Positions 19,874-29,308 are shown, counted from the first letter of the stretch. The stretch: 64,000 nucleotides of DNA from Candidatus Woesearchaeota archaeon (GCA_016180135.1 JACPBV010000015.1:1-64000); one strand, 5' to 3'. Made by a program: numbers and translations. The notes: generated by a model from the sequence alone, not told the origin.

Positions 19874-19937
19874 GAATGAGAGAGAGCTGGAATGAGAGAG
19901 AGCTGGAATGAGAGAGAGCTGGAATGAGAGAGAGCTG
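19874..19937. repeat. 16-nt tandem repeat GAATGAGAGAGAGCTG x4 in 5' leader
   Basis: Four exact copies plus partial GAATGAGGG, upstream of the cupin gene. Confidence 0.97.
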
Positions 19938-19974
19938 GAATGAGGGATGACTGAAAAGGGAGGAGGATGGAAAA

Positions 19975-20571
19975 ATGGACCTGCAAAATCTTGTGGATGG
20001 GATGGAAGCACTTCAGCTCTTCAGTTCGATAGTTGTTGATGCTGATGTCTCAAGGCCATGGGGATATTATTTTACTTTGGAGCGAAGCGAGACAAGGACA
20101 AGCAAAATTCTTGTTGTCAAAAACGAGCTTTCAGTCCAATCGCACCAGGCGAGAGATGAAGAATGGAAGCTGTTGTATGGGAAAGCGGCAGTTTACCGTG
20201 GTCTCCCCGATGGGGCTCCGACGGAAATAATCGCAAACCTCGAAGAGTCAATTCTTGACGTCGGAGACACGGCCAATATTCCAAGGACGATGGTCCATGG
20301 AGTAAGAAATATCGGAACAACGCCTGCCATCTTAGCTGAAATTGCAAGGGGCATAGCTGTTGAGGGAGATATCATCAGATACTATGACGTCCATGGGAGG
20401 TATAAGACTGCTGAAGAAAAAAAGATGGCAAAGGTCTGGGAGGAAATTCCCGGCTACCGACCTGGGATGAGCCTCAGTGAATTGATACCTCTTGTGAGGG
20501 CTAACATGGTGAAACGGGAAGATGAGTTTGTGAAGATCGATCTTGGGGAGATTGCAAAGCGGCAGGATTAA
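19975..20571 (+). CDS. Type II phosphomannose isomerase-like cupin
   Basis: RPWGYYFTLERSETRTSKILVVKNELSVQSHQARDEEWKLLYGKA...VGDTANIPRTMVHGVRNIGTTPAILAEIARG. Confidence 0.8.
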   Translation: MDLQNLVDGMEALQLFSSIVVDADVSRPWGYYFTLERSETRTSKILVVKNELSVQSHQARDEEWKLLYGKAAVYRGLPDGAPTEIIANLEESILDVGDTANIPRTMVHGVRNIGTTPAILAEIARGIAVEGDIIRYYDVHGRYKTAEEKKMAKVWEEIPGYRPGMSLSELIPLVRANMVKREDEFVKIDLGEIAKRQD

Positions 20572-20616
20572 GGTGAATTTGTGAATAAACAAAATGATGT
20601 TTGATGGGTGCATTCT

Positions 20617-22065
20617 ATGAGCGGAAAAATTCAGCATAACGGAAAGGTTAGATTGGGGATATTAGGCTACACTTCAGAATGGGCGCAGTTCCAGCTTTTT
20701 GAGGCTCTTTTTCATATTCCGGAAATCAAAGAAAAATATGAGATCGCATGGATATCAGGCGGCGAGCAAAATGCTGCGGAAGCTCGGCAGAGAATCTGGA
20801 AAGAGGTCGGAGAGAAAGCAGGGGAATTCGGAGCAACAGTCGCTACGCCTCTTGAATGGCGTGCAAAAAATGTAAGGCAGGAAACAAAAAACCTGATGAC
20901 CCTCGACGAAATGCTTGAAAAAGGCAAAGTTGCCTATGTCCCGATGAACAGGAACTGGAATGAGCTTCCTGAATCTGCCTATGGCTCTGTCGATGCAGTT
21001 GCTATCTTCACCAATAACCCGACACATCACCTCTACATCGCTGATGCTGTCGCCCATGGAAAGCATGTCTTATGCGAAAAACCGTTGGGGCCGGTATTTG
21101 ATAATGTTGGAGCTCCAACTATGCATGCTGTCAGGTCGCTTGAAGATACAGCCAAAGAGGCTGAAAGAAGGTGCCTGATTGTGATGGATGCTGAGCATTA
21201 TTCGCAAAAATTAGCAACTCTTACTTTTTTTGAGCATCTTCCTGAGCTGGCAGAAAAATATGGAAGGATAACTTCTGTTTTCGGGGCGATAAATGAGATT
21301 GACAATCCTGAAAAAGGGAGGACAAGAAAAGCCCTTTCACGTGAAAATCAGACTGGAGCGTTAGCGGACACCGGAATACATATTCTTGGAATTGTTGCGG
21401 CTATCGGCGGAGAATTAGGCGAAGTTGACGGGAGTGCTGGCAGCCTTGCGATGAAGCAGCTGGCGCCCTATGATGTGGACACATATGTTTCCTTTAAAGG
21501 AAGGCTGAAACCAATCTGGTGTAAGGAAAGCTGGATCAGCGATGGGGCATCAATTGATTTCAGCGTTGGCAAGTTTATTGACAGGTATAGCCCCGAAGAT
21601 AGCGTGAAGGGCGTTGGGGTAAAGGCTGAGGAGAAATATCTTTCATTCAGATTTACTGACGATAAGGGAGAGCATGTCTATGTTTCTCTTGACTTTAAGG
21701 CAGGTGAAGTCACACTCCAGGGAGTTAATGTCCCAAAGAGATGGCTGGAGGGAAAAGGCCATTACCATTCTCTGGAATATGCAAATATCCTGACAGAATT
21801 TTACGGCTGCATTAGCTCAGCAAAAAGCGGCGGAGTCAGCCTTGGGCTAAACCTGCCAAGGACATCCATCCGAAATTCGATTGCCGCTCTTAAGGGAGTC
21901 CATGCGATATACGATTTTGCCAAGTTAGGGCAAAGCAAGCAGGTACAAAATAGCAATCAGTTTCAAGATACCAATCAGTTTCAAGATCCCAGGCAGATAC
22001 AAGAGATTGGAATTGCTGCCGGAAAAGAGGTTATAGCTGTTCCAGCTGTAGCTGCTACCGGATGA
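20617..22065 (+). CDS. Gfo/Idh/MocA-family oxidoreductase
   Basis: VAIFTNNPTHHLYIADAVAHGKHVLCEKPLGP: typical Gfo/Idh/MocA EKP motif; tail has QFQDTNQFQDPRQ repeats. Confidence 0.88.
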   Translation: MSGKIQHNGKVRLGILGYTSEWAQFQLFEALFHIPEIKEKYEIAWISGGEQNAAEARQRIWKEVGEKAGEFGATVATPLEWRAKNVRQETKNLMTLDEMLEKGKVAYVPMNRNWNELPESAYGSVDAVAIFTNNPTHHLYIADAVAHGKHVLCEKPLGPVFDNVGAPTMHAVRSLEDTAKEAERRCLIVMDAEHYSQKLATLTFFEHLPELAEKYGRITSVFGAINEIDNPEKGRTRKALSRENQTGALADTGIHILGIVAAIGGELGEVDGSAGSLAMKQLAPYDVDTYVSFKGRLKPIWCKESWISDGASIDFSVGKFIDRYSPEDSVKGVGVKAEEKYLSFRFTDDKGEHVYVSLDFKAGEVTLQGVNVPKRWLEGKGHYHSLEYANILTEFYGCISSAKSGGVSLGLNLPRTSIRNSIAALKGVHAIYDFAKLGQSKQVQNSNQFQDTNQFQDPRQIQEIGIAAGKEVIAVPAVAATG

Positions 22066-22345
22066 GATGAGGTTAGATGGAAACTGATTGAATGAGGTTA
22101 GATGGAAACTGATGAAAAGACGATTTTCATAAAAGATTCGAATTTCACAGAAAATTTGAATTTCAAGAAAAATTGCCAAAATATAATCACCGCAGTGAAT
22201 TTATCGAAAGTTTAGATTAAAATGGATGGATGAAAATTGTCAACGGCAGTTGAGCCTGTTGAAATTTTTCAATTGCTGATTAGCGATTAAGCAGATCGGT
22301 TAAATGAAAACCACATAGCGTGAGCTCTAAAGGTTGGAGGGAAAA

Positions 22346-23779
22346 ATGTTTGATAAAATAAGAGATGGCCTGGAAGAGATTATTGGAAAAACTCAAGAAT
22401 CCGCAGTCACCCTTGTTGGAAACCATGCATGGGACTATTACTGGGAATTAAACCTGCAAGGACAAAATTTTGAAGTTCTGGAAGTTGGGTCTGATGGCAG
22501 TTTCCATTTGTCCCCTAAACTAAAGGCCGAAGAGCTTGAAAAGATCATAAGCATAGATAATAGCGGCAACGTAATATTTTCGGAGAACTTATTTTTTTAT
22601 CTTGATCACCATGGGCATCATACATATCTTCACCCGGCTAAAAATGCAGGTGGCGGCGATAAGGTTGAATCAACAACCGGAGATGAGACACTTCTAGGAA
22701 AGCTTGTTCAAGAAGGAAAGAAACCAATAATTATCCGCCCATCATTTACCGCACGGCCCGGAGGAGGCGCAAATAACCTTGCAGAATCGCTTCGTGGGGC
22801 ATTTCCAGAGCAGCCAATCCTGTATATTGGCTCCGCCCACAAAGGAACCCAAGAAAAGCCGTCCGATCCTGAGTATGCAAAACATCTCAAAATACTCAAT
22901 ATAGAGCCGATTCTTATCCCGTCAATACAGAACCCTCAGGCAAATATTGTTATAACAAGAGTCATCGATAGATATGGAAATGCAGTTACTTCTAACCGGA
23001 TTATAATCAAGGGTCACCCCGCAAGAGGAAGTTTTTTGGACTATCAAAATAAAGAAAGCATCGAAGAAAGGTTACCGGGCAAAAAAGGAGTCGTTGTCAT
23101 TGATTCATTGAAAGATTACCCCCTTGGCAGATATTTAGTCAACGCATATGGCAAGAGAGAAACTGGAATTGCCGCAATGACTTCTTCTACACCTCCTGCA
23201 TTGAAGGCGCTTGCCATTCGGGAAGGGTTTATCCAGGTCTTTAGTGATGATGATTTGGAAGCCCACATGAAGGGCTACTTTGGCATGGAGTTTAAGATTA
23301 GGTCCAGAGCGCAGGCGGGCGATAAAATCATGAATGAGAATGTTCTCAAAGCGCTGCGTTTAGTCAGGGAAGATCAGCCGGAGGGAAGAGCCGCAAGAAT
23401 ATACCTAACACTCGGCTCTCAAGGAAGCTTATGCTTTGATACTGATGGTATGATCTACAGAGCCGGAGTATACAGGCCAGAAAAAATTAAAGATGTGAAT
23501 GGCGCGGGTGATGCCTATGCAGCAGGGGTCACCGCAGGGGAGCATCACCGCAGCGGGGATAACCCCTCATTAGTTATTCAGCTTTCTGCAGCAATAGCTT
23601 CATCAAGAATCCAAAAGGGATCTGTTGATGCAAAAACTGTAGATGACTTTCTAAAAAAAGGAGATATCCTTTTTGCAGAGCCAAAACATATTGATGACTA
23701 TACGAAAAATCCTGAATTGTTAGATATCCAGTATGCAAAAACCACAGGCAAAAAGATTTCCCTGGGGCAGGTGGTATGA
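22346..23779 (+). CDS. PfkB-family carbohydrate kinase
   Basis: ARPGGGANNLAESLRGAF and DVNGAGDAYAAGVTAGEHH PfkB signatures; start set at ATG after GGAGG. Confidence 0.8.
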   Translation: MFDKIRDGLEEIIGKTQESAVTLVGNHAWDYYWELNLQGQNFEVLEVGSDGSFHLSPKLKAEELEKIISIDNSGNVIFSENLFFYLDHHGHHTYLHPAKNAGGGDKVESTTGDETLLGKLVQEGKKPIIIRPSFTARPGGGANNLAESLRGAFPEQPILYIGSAHKGTQEKPSDPEYAKHLKILNIEPILIPSIQNPQANIVITRVIDRYGNAVTSNRIIIKGHPARGSFLDYQNKESIEERLPGKKGVVVIDSLKDYPLGRYLVNAYGKRETGIAAMTSSTPPALKALAIREGFIQVFSDDDLEAHMKGYFGMEFKIRSRAQAGDKIMNENVLKALRLVREDQPEGRAARIYLTLGSQGSLCFDTDGMIYRAGVYRPEKIKDVNGAGDAYAAGVTAGEHHRSGDNPSLVIQLSAAIASSRIQKGSVDAKTVDDFLKKGDILFAEPKHIDDYTKNPELLDIQYAKTTGKKISLGQVV

Positions 23780-23897
23780 TGATATCCCCAAGAACCATGC
23801 ATGCGCCGATAGGAACGATCCGGATAAATTTCTCCCAGGCATTTCCCGAAAAGATTAGGGCAGTCCAAATAAAAATAATAACGGGGGGTAGATAAAA

Positions 23898-25088
23898 ATG
23901 CCAAAGAAAAAACTTCCCGACCTGTCGGACTACCACGATATTGAAGTTGAGAAGACAAGAAAAAAAGGCGATAAGGAGTTCACGTATTTCCTTAGAGTCC
24001 CCTTTGAATATGTCCAGAAGATGGAAGTTTCGATTGCCAATAAGCCGATGGTGAATCTCAGCTCAGGGCTCTACAGGCAGCTCTATTATTCCGATGGAAC
24101 CCTTTTTGATGCCAATGGCGCAAGGGTTTTCATTGACGAGCTTCTTACCGGGAAGCATGAGATGCGGGCATTTCATTGGACTTATGAAAAGCATATGGAG
24201 AAGATGGGGATCATTGACGAAAACGGCCTTGTCCTTGTCCCCGCAATCGTAAATGGGATGAGAGATTTGGGCCAGAATTCATGGCATGTTTTTTGGGAGA
24301 AGGATCCAGGGCTTGAATTTTTCCTTGAAGGGACATTCCTCGGCGGAAAGGGATATGTCTCATTAAAGAAAAGACAGAAAGACAGGTGGTTCAGGCTGTT
24401 GGAAGATGATATCTATGGCACCATGAGGGCGACTGCTCTCGGGAATGATTTTTCAACGGGGAGGTCCTATCGCTGCTTAACCATCCCGACAGAGGGAAAT
24501 CCAACAATACAAAATCTTAAGTTTGATGAAAAACAGGATGTTTATTCCAGTGATTTGGAAACAAAGCTGAGCGATTCTATCCTGTGGGCAGTTTCAGGCA
24601 AAGAGCTCGTGACTCATGGCATTGCGATGGATCCGATGGATATTCTGGAGCAGTATTGCGGGGATCCGGCCCATATCATTCCTGTCAGCAGGCAGAAACC
24701 GGTAACGCCGGCAGAAAGCGGCATTTCTGATAGGCCAAGGGAGAAGCCTTTGCTCGAGAAGCTCTTTGAAGGGTATCCGCTCAATTTCAAGGAAAACTGC
24801 CTTACCCACGCAAAAGGCCTGATTGGCGCTGCAAAATATTACTTTGATGTCGTAGGGGTTGATGGAACCTCTCTGATGATTCTCCATAAGTATGGAACAT
24901 TGAAAGAAGTTGGGGATGAAGCAGTCCGCAGGGGCATGACCGACGGGATAGTTGTTGATGAGGGCGGCTCAATTGCCCTTTGGGCATGGCATCATGGCCC
25001 CAACGGCGGATATGAAAATGTCAGCTCTTATTTCAGGCCAAGCGCAATTTCATTGTTTGGGATAATTCTAAAGAATCCAGGAGGGTGA
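23898..25088 (+). CDS. Uncharacterised protein; C-terminus resembles phosphodiester glycosidase (NAGPA-like)
   Basis: C-terminal EAVRRGMTDGIVVDEGGSIALWAW...YFRPSAISLFGIILK resembles the LDGGGS region of that family; tentative. Confidence 0.4.
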   Translation: MPKKKLPDLSDYHDIEVEKTRKKGDKEFTYFLRVPFEYVQKMEVSIANKPMVNLSSGLYRQLYYSDGTLFDANGARVFIDELLTGKHEMRAFHWTYEKHMEKMGIIDENGLVLVPAIVNGMRDLGQNSWHVFWEKDPGLEFFLEGTFLGGKGYVSLKKRQKDRWFRLLEDDIYGTMRATALGNDFSTGRSYRCLTIPTEGNPTIQNLKFDEKQDVYSSDLETKLSDSILWAVSGKELVTHGIAMDPMDILEQYCGDPAHIIPVSRQKPVTPAESGISDRPREKPLLEKLFEGYPLNFKENCLTHAKGLIGAAKYYFDVVGVDGTSLMILHKYGTLKEVGDEAVRRGMTDGIVVDEGGSIALWAWHHGPNGGYENVSSYFRPSAISLFGIILKNPGG

Positions 25089-25093
25089 GGAGC

Positions 25094-25471
25094 ATGCCAA
25101 CAACAATATACGACGGTGCACGGGGCTCGGGAAGCAGCGGAATCAGGATATATGAAGAAGATGGAAAGATCCATTTTGACTACGGGGCTTTTTTCGATGC
25201 CGCTGAGTTTGACCATGCCCACGCATCATTCGAGCCGGAAGCATTCTTGTCGGGAATAGAATCGTTGGTTTCCGGAAAGGAGGCTAAAGTGGAGGGGGAG
25301 GGGACGATGAAGCTCACTCCGACAGATGATGGCGGGCTTATGATGGCTGTCCAGCCGCCTGCAACACTCAATCAGTATAACTTTGTTTTTGCATCAGGCG
25401 CAGAGGTGCCATCCTGTTTCGGAAAAGAAGGCCTGGACAGGATAAGAAGGATATTGCATCGTGAAAAATGA
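25094..25471 (+). CDS. Hypothetical protein
   Basis: Small ORF overlapping the next CDS start by 4 nt (ATGA), suggesting coupling. Confidence 0.55.
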   Translation: MPTTIYDGARGSGSSGIRIYEEDGKIHFDYGAFFDAAEFDHAHASFEPEAFLSGIESLVSGKEAKVEGEGTMKLTPTDDGGLMMAVQPPATLNQYNFVFASGAEVPSCFGKEGLDRIRRILHREK

Positions 25472-26205
25472 CGCCAGAAGAAAAACTTATTGAGGCAACC
25501 TTCAATCTGATGAAGAGCCATGCTTCCCTCGCAGGGCAGATTCTTCTTGAGATGCAGCCACACATCCACAACTTCGGAAAAAAGGGGGACAGCATTCACG
25601 AGGGAGAGCATGATGCCGGCGGGACTTATAAGACCGTCATGGATGATCTTCTGCAGGAGGCTTTCCTTGCAAGGCTGCTCGGCGCAAATCCATTCGCAAG
25701 GGTAAATGCCGAAGAGGAAACACCGCTTCTTGAGATTTTCAGGGGCAATGATGGAAAGGTCTGCTCTGTCCATCAGGATCCTTTGGATGGGACGAAATCT
25801 TATGTCCGGCAAAATCCTGAATTCGCTTTGGGGTTTGCAATTTCGCAACTTAACAATCTTTTTCCTTATTCTGTTGTTGGTATACCTGCAAGGAAGATGA
25901 TTTATGCCGCTTCTCCAGCAGGGGCTGAGATCTATGAGGTGGGTGGCGGCCCGGCCAAAAAAGATATTGCCGAGTTGATTGGAAGAATCTGTGAACTGCA
26001 GGAGATGGCTAAGAGAAAGGAGGCATGGTGCATTTTCGGGGGAGATTCTGAGATTAACACTCTTTCACGGAAGATTGTTTCAGAGATCAACTTTTTAAGG
26101 CCGGCTCCGGAGCTGAAAGAGGCTTCAGGATATCTCCTAAGGGCGTATTTGACAAAAGGATATCCCCTAATGAAGTATATGGCAAAAGGATATCCCCCAA
26201 GGTGA
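25468..26205 (+). CDS. Inositol-monophosphatase-family protein, N-terminal part (split gene)
   Basis: VNAEEETPLLEIF...QDPLDGTKSYV metal-binding motifs of the IMPase family; ends within a 30-nt tandem repeat. Confidence 0.75.
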   Translation: MTPEEKLIEATFNLMKSHASLAGQILLEMQPHIHNFGKKGDSIHEGEHDAGGTYKTVMDDLLQEAFLARLLGANPFARVNAEEETPLLEIFRGNDGKVCSVHQDPLDGTKSYVRQNPEFALGFAISQLNNLFPYSVVGIPARKMIYAASPAGAEIYEVGGGPAKKDIAELIGRICELQEMAKRKEAWCIFGGDSEINTLSRKIVSEINFLRPAPELKEASGYLLRAYLTKGYPLMKYMAKGYPPR

Positions 26206-26217
26206 TATATGAGAAAA
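26128..26217 (+). repeat. 30-nt imperfect tandem repeat x3 at IMPase split junction
   Basis: GGATATCTCCTAAGGGCGTATTTGACAAAA / GGATATCCCCTAATGAAGTATATGGCAAAA / GGATATCCCCCAAGGTGATATATGAGAAAA. Confidence 0.9.
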
Positions 26218-26561
26218 GGATATTGTCTGATGAGCAAAAAAAAGCTATCGCCAATCTAGGCTGCAGGATTGGAGAGATGAGATCCGCCCATACCAGGATT
26301 ATTGATGTTGCATTGGATGGGGCTGCTGCAGTGCTCTATGGAAATGGTAACCCTCATGATGTGATGATACCTTATGCATTTGCCAGGAGCTATGGGGCTA
26401 AGGCATTGGCAAGAGGAGGGGAAGAGATTTCCGGAAAAGACCTAATTGAACGGGTCGTTGATGGCAGGCTAAAGTTTGAGAGAATTCCGTCAATATGCTA
26501 CTTTTCGCCGCATGCCTGCTCTTCGGGCATGGCTGATGAAATTCTTGGAGCGATAAAATAA
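26202..26561 (+). CDS. Inositol-monophosphatase-family protein, C-terminal part (split gene)
   Basis: MRSAHTRIIDVALDGAAAVLYGNGNPHDVMIPYAFARSYGAKALARGG resembles the IMPase C-terminal region; GTG start overlaps the TGA of the upstream ORF. Confidence 0.6.
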   Translation: MIYEKRILSDEQKKAIANLGCRIGEMRSAHTRIIDVALDGAAAVLYGNGNPHDVMIPYAFARSYGAKALARGGEEISGKDLIERVVDGRLKFERIPSICYFSPHACSSGMADEILGAIK

Positions 26562-26593
26562 TCCCGTTAAGGCAAGAGAAATGATGCAGCATG

Positions 26594-26663
26594 AGACGAG
26601 GTAGAGGAGACGAGGTAAAGGAGACGAGGTAAAGGAGACGAGGTAGAGGAGACGAGGTAGAGG
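26594..26663. repeat. 14-nt tandem repeat AGACGAGGTARAGG x5
   Basis: Five contiguous copies with only A/G variation at one position. Confidence 0.97.
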
Positions 26664-26962
26664 AGATAGGGGTAAATGGGAAAAGGGGCATCTCAGAGAA
26701 AAGGGAATAATATTTGCAGCCTCGCCAAAAAATACCAATCCTTTGGGAGACACCACAGGAGCCGGTGCGACATTCGACGGCCTCTGTATGTATCATCTCT
26801 CACGGCTGTTTTCTTGATTATTTGGCCGTTTCTGGCCATTATAGATTAAATAATGGTAATTCTAAGCCACAAGATTAACGATTGTTTTATTAACAGGAGC
26901 ATCTCAATAATCTTATTACCATTCAGTCAATCAGTCAATCAATCAGTCAATTGGAGGGAACC

Positions 26963-27457
26963 ATGATACCAAAAGATTTTTCAGCGGGAAGGGGAGGAAA
27001 GGTATACATCATTCCGGGAAGCTCCGTTGATGGCATTGAGGGGATGTTCCCGCAATCTGGCACACCTGTAGCTAAAAGGACCGATAAAGGTATTAGGGGC
27101 ATTCCTGCTGACTCCCAACAAAAAAACCGTTTGTTGTATCTAACTCCAGACTGTTACCTAATCCCCGTTTCTGAAGGAGACTCACATCCGCCCGTAAGCA
27201 CACCAGTAAATGTAAGGGCATATCATGAAGAGATTCCTTATAGGGGAACGGGTCCAAACAGCGGAGAGATTCTCCCTATCGGCAAAGATCCTGATGCCGC
27301 CAATTATCAGGGGAGGCCTTCACCAGCATCAGAAATACCTGAACCAGGAAACAATTCCGAAGAACATTCCCAAGAGTGGATTTTTCCCGATGGGGGAGCC
27401 TCATCGGTAAGGTTGGTGATTCCGTCATCCATCAATCACATTGATGATGCATTTTAG
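26963..27457 (+). CDS. Hypothetical protein
   Basis: ORF with GGAGG before the ATG; no recognised family. Confidence 0.55.
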   Translation: MIPKDFSAGRGGKVYIIPGSSVDGIEGMFPQSGTPVAKRTDKGIRGIPADSQQKNRLLYLTPDCYLIPVSEGDSHPPVSTPVNVRAYHEEIPYRGTGPNSGEILPIGKDPDAANYQGRPSPASEIPEPGNNSEEHSQEWIFPDGGASSVRLVIPSSINHIDDAF

Positions 27458-27500
27458 CAACAAAACGGTCCCATAAGAATTTCAAAAAGAGGTGAAACAA

Positions 27501-27644
27501 ATGAATTTACAAAGCCCGGCATTGGAAGAGATAGCAAGAATGCAAAAAGGAGCAAGCCTTGATAAGCCCCAAAATAAGGAGATGTCGCTGTTCTATACTT
27601 TTGATACGCGGGGATATGACTGCTGTTTTCCGGTGAGGGAATAG
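27501..27644 (+). CDS. Short hypothetical ORF
   Basis: Manual translation MNLQSPALEEIARMQKGASLDKPQNKEMSLFYTFDTRGYDCCFPVRE*; AGAGGTG upstream. Confidence 0.35.
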   Translation: MNLQSPALEEIARMQKGASLDKPQNKEMSLFYTFDTRGYDCCFPVRE

Positions 27645-27772
27645 GAGGGTCAATTCCTATTAAGGGCCCTATTATTCAAGTGATTCATCGGGTTTGCTCA
27701 ATACATAATTGACAAACCAGAATTTTTCACCATAAAAAATCCTATTTTCGGTGAAATTCTCAGAAAAATATC

Positions 27773-27851
27773 AAAAAAATCCGACCACCGCCGGTCAATA
27801 GACCGGCGGTATGCTCGCTCCCTTCGGTCGCTCGGGTCGGATTTTTTGTTC
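27773..27851. terminator. Nested inverted repeats, likely bidirectional/3' structured terminator
   Basis: AAAAAATCCGACC...GGTCGGATTTTTT arms enclose the perfect stem ACCGCCGGTC-AATA-GACCGGCGGT. Confidence 0.55.
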
Positions 27852-27953
27852 TCATTTTCCACAAGATAGTATTCTTGCGGCAGACCACCAGGCTCGGGTC
27901 GGATTTTTTGTTCTCATTTTCCACAAGATAGTATTCTTGCGGCAGACCACCAG
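27831..27953. repeat. 61-nt exact tandem direct duplication (period 62)
   Basis: CTCGGGTCGGATTTTTTGTTCTCATTTTCCACAAGATAGTATTCTTGCGGCAGACCACCAG at 27831-27891 and 27893-27953. Confidence 0.95.
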
Positions 27954-28549
27954 TGAAACACACTGGTGGAAAATGAGATTTTAAAAATACCAAATAATTC
28001 TTTTTTTGAAAAGTAATTCTTAAGTATCTTATACCCTTTTCCATCCCTAAGGCTTCTTATTTTATAGGTGTTTTCACTCCCTTTTGGCCTGATCAGCCTT
28101 CCGCCAACATTTTTATCGAAATTGTTGTCTCCAATAAAGACTATTGCTTTTTCCATTAACACTCTATGAAACCCTTTAAGAAATTGATAAATTTTCTCAC
28201 GCGGAATATGAGAAAACCAGAAATTTGCCAAGCCGCCGGAAAAACTGTTGTCCGCGAAAGAAAGATTATAGGCATCCTCCTTTCTAAACTCAACGGGACA
28301 TGAATAGTGTTTTGCTTTGGCCAATCCCAAAGTTTCTTCAACAGCATCGGTCACAACAATTTTAGCTGCGCTGAGGGAGGCAATCCTTGACCAATAGCCC
28401 GTTCCAGCGGCAACCTCTAAAACTTCCTTATTTTTAAAAAGCCGTTTGATCTCCTGCCCAATTTTCTTTAATTCTTTCATTCTTACCGGATCATCCCGGC
28501 AGTATATTTCCTCATATTCCGAAGCCCTCTTCTTGTAATAGTCTTCCAT
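27914..28549 (-). CDS. Class I SAM-dependent methyltransferase
   Basis: EVLEVAAGTGYWSRIASLSAAKIVVTDAVEETLGLAKAK...VEFRKEDAYNLSFADNSFSGG. Confidence 0.82.
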   Translation of the reverse strand: MEDYYKKRASEYEEIYCRDDPVRMKELKKIGQEIKRLFKNKEVLEVAAGTGYWSRIASLSAAKIVVTDAVEETLGLAKAKHYSCPVEFRKEDAYNLSFADNSFSGGLANFWFSHIPREKIYQFLKGFHRVLMEKAIVFIGDNNFDKNVGGRLIRPKGSENTYKIRSLRDGKGYKILKNYFSKKELFGIFKISFSTSVFHWWSAARILSCGK

Positions 28550-28743
28550 TTCACCTACAATTGTAAATGAGCCTAATAAAGTTTACCAAGTTCGAAAACA
28601 CATTTTTAATGTTTAAAGCCTTTTCTTGAAAAAGAACCCAGAATCCTCCAGTCTAAAATGATTGAATCCTTTTCCCCAAATCAGGCAATTTCTTTAGGCG
28701 GTTTCCGAAATCTTAATATACCCTTGAAGCCAATAGCCAAAGC

Positions 28744-29046
28744 ATGATAGCCCTTTACGTTCCCTGCAGCGATGAGAAAGAGGCAGCAGCCATCGGTAAA
28801 GCCCTTCTTGAAAAGAAGCTTGCTGTCTGCATAAATACCTTCCCCATCACCTCGATGTATCTCTGGAAAGGCGATATTGAGGGCTCCAAAGAAGCCGTCC
28901 TTATCGCAAAGACCTTTGCAAAGAAGCATAAAGATGCCGAGCTTGAGATAAAGAAGCACCATTCCTATGAAGTGCCGTGCATCATCAGGATCCCTGTTGA
29001 AATAAACGAGGATTACAGGCGGTATGCTGAGCAGGAACTATTATAG
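28744..29046 (+). CDS. cutA: CutA1 divalent-cation tolerance protein
   Basis: MIALYVPCSDEKEAAAIGKALLEKKLAVCINTFPITSMYLWKGDIEGSKEAVLIAKT...YEVPCI. Confidence 0.93.
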   Translation: MIALYVPCSDEKEAAAIGKALLEKKLAVCINTFPITSMYLWKGDIEGSKEAVLIAKTFAKKHKDAELEIKKHHSYEVPCIIRIPVEINEDYRRYAEQELL

Positions 29047-29067
29047 GTAAGAAGAATAGGTATGCTT

Positions 29068-29150
29068 ACGGACAAAAATAATTATACAATTGTTGTCCGT
29101 TCGTAATAAGCCAACGACAACTTTTTGTCTAAATATTTGTGTCGTTGGCT
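29068..29150. promoter_or_regulatory. Two consecutive perfect inverted repeats in cutA-ABC1 intergenic region
   Basis: ACGGACAA (29068-29075)/TTGTCCGT (29093-29100) and AGCCAACGACA (29109-29119)/TGTCGTTGGCT (29140-29150). Confidence 0.6.
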
Positions 29151-29308
29151 ATAAAAATAAGATTATGGACAAGAATCAGGTCATAGATAGATATAAGCGC
29201 ATGAAATCAGTTGGCAGTATATGCAGAAAATACCTGAGAACATACAATTCCTGAGAACATAAAATCCCTAAATAGGTAATAACCGAATCGTTATGCAGGA
29301 AACCAAGA

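Noticed and set aside
19874-26663. Tandem repeats considered as CRISPR
   Set aside because: Units are 14-30 nt, directly contiguous without unique spacers, and differ between loci; no cas genes in the window.
27760-28044. 94-aa minus-strand ORF with duplicated NTILWKMRTKNPT segment
   Set aside because: Product of the 62-nt tandem duplication and hairpin, overlapping the methyltransferase 3' end.
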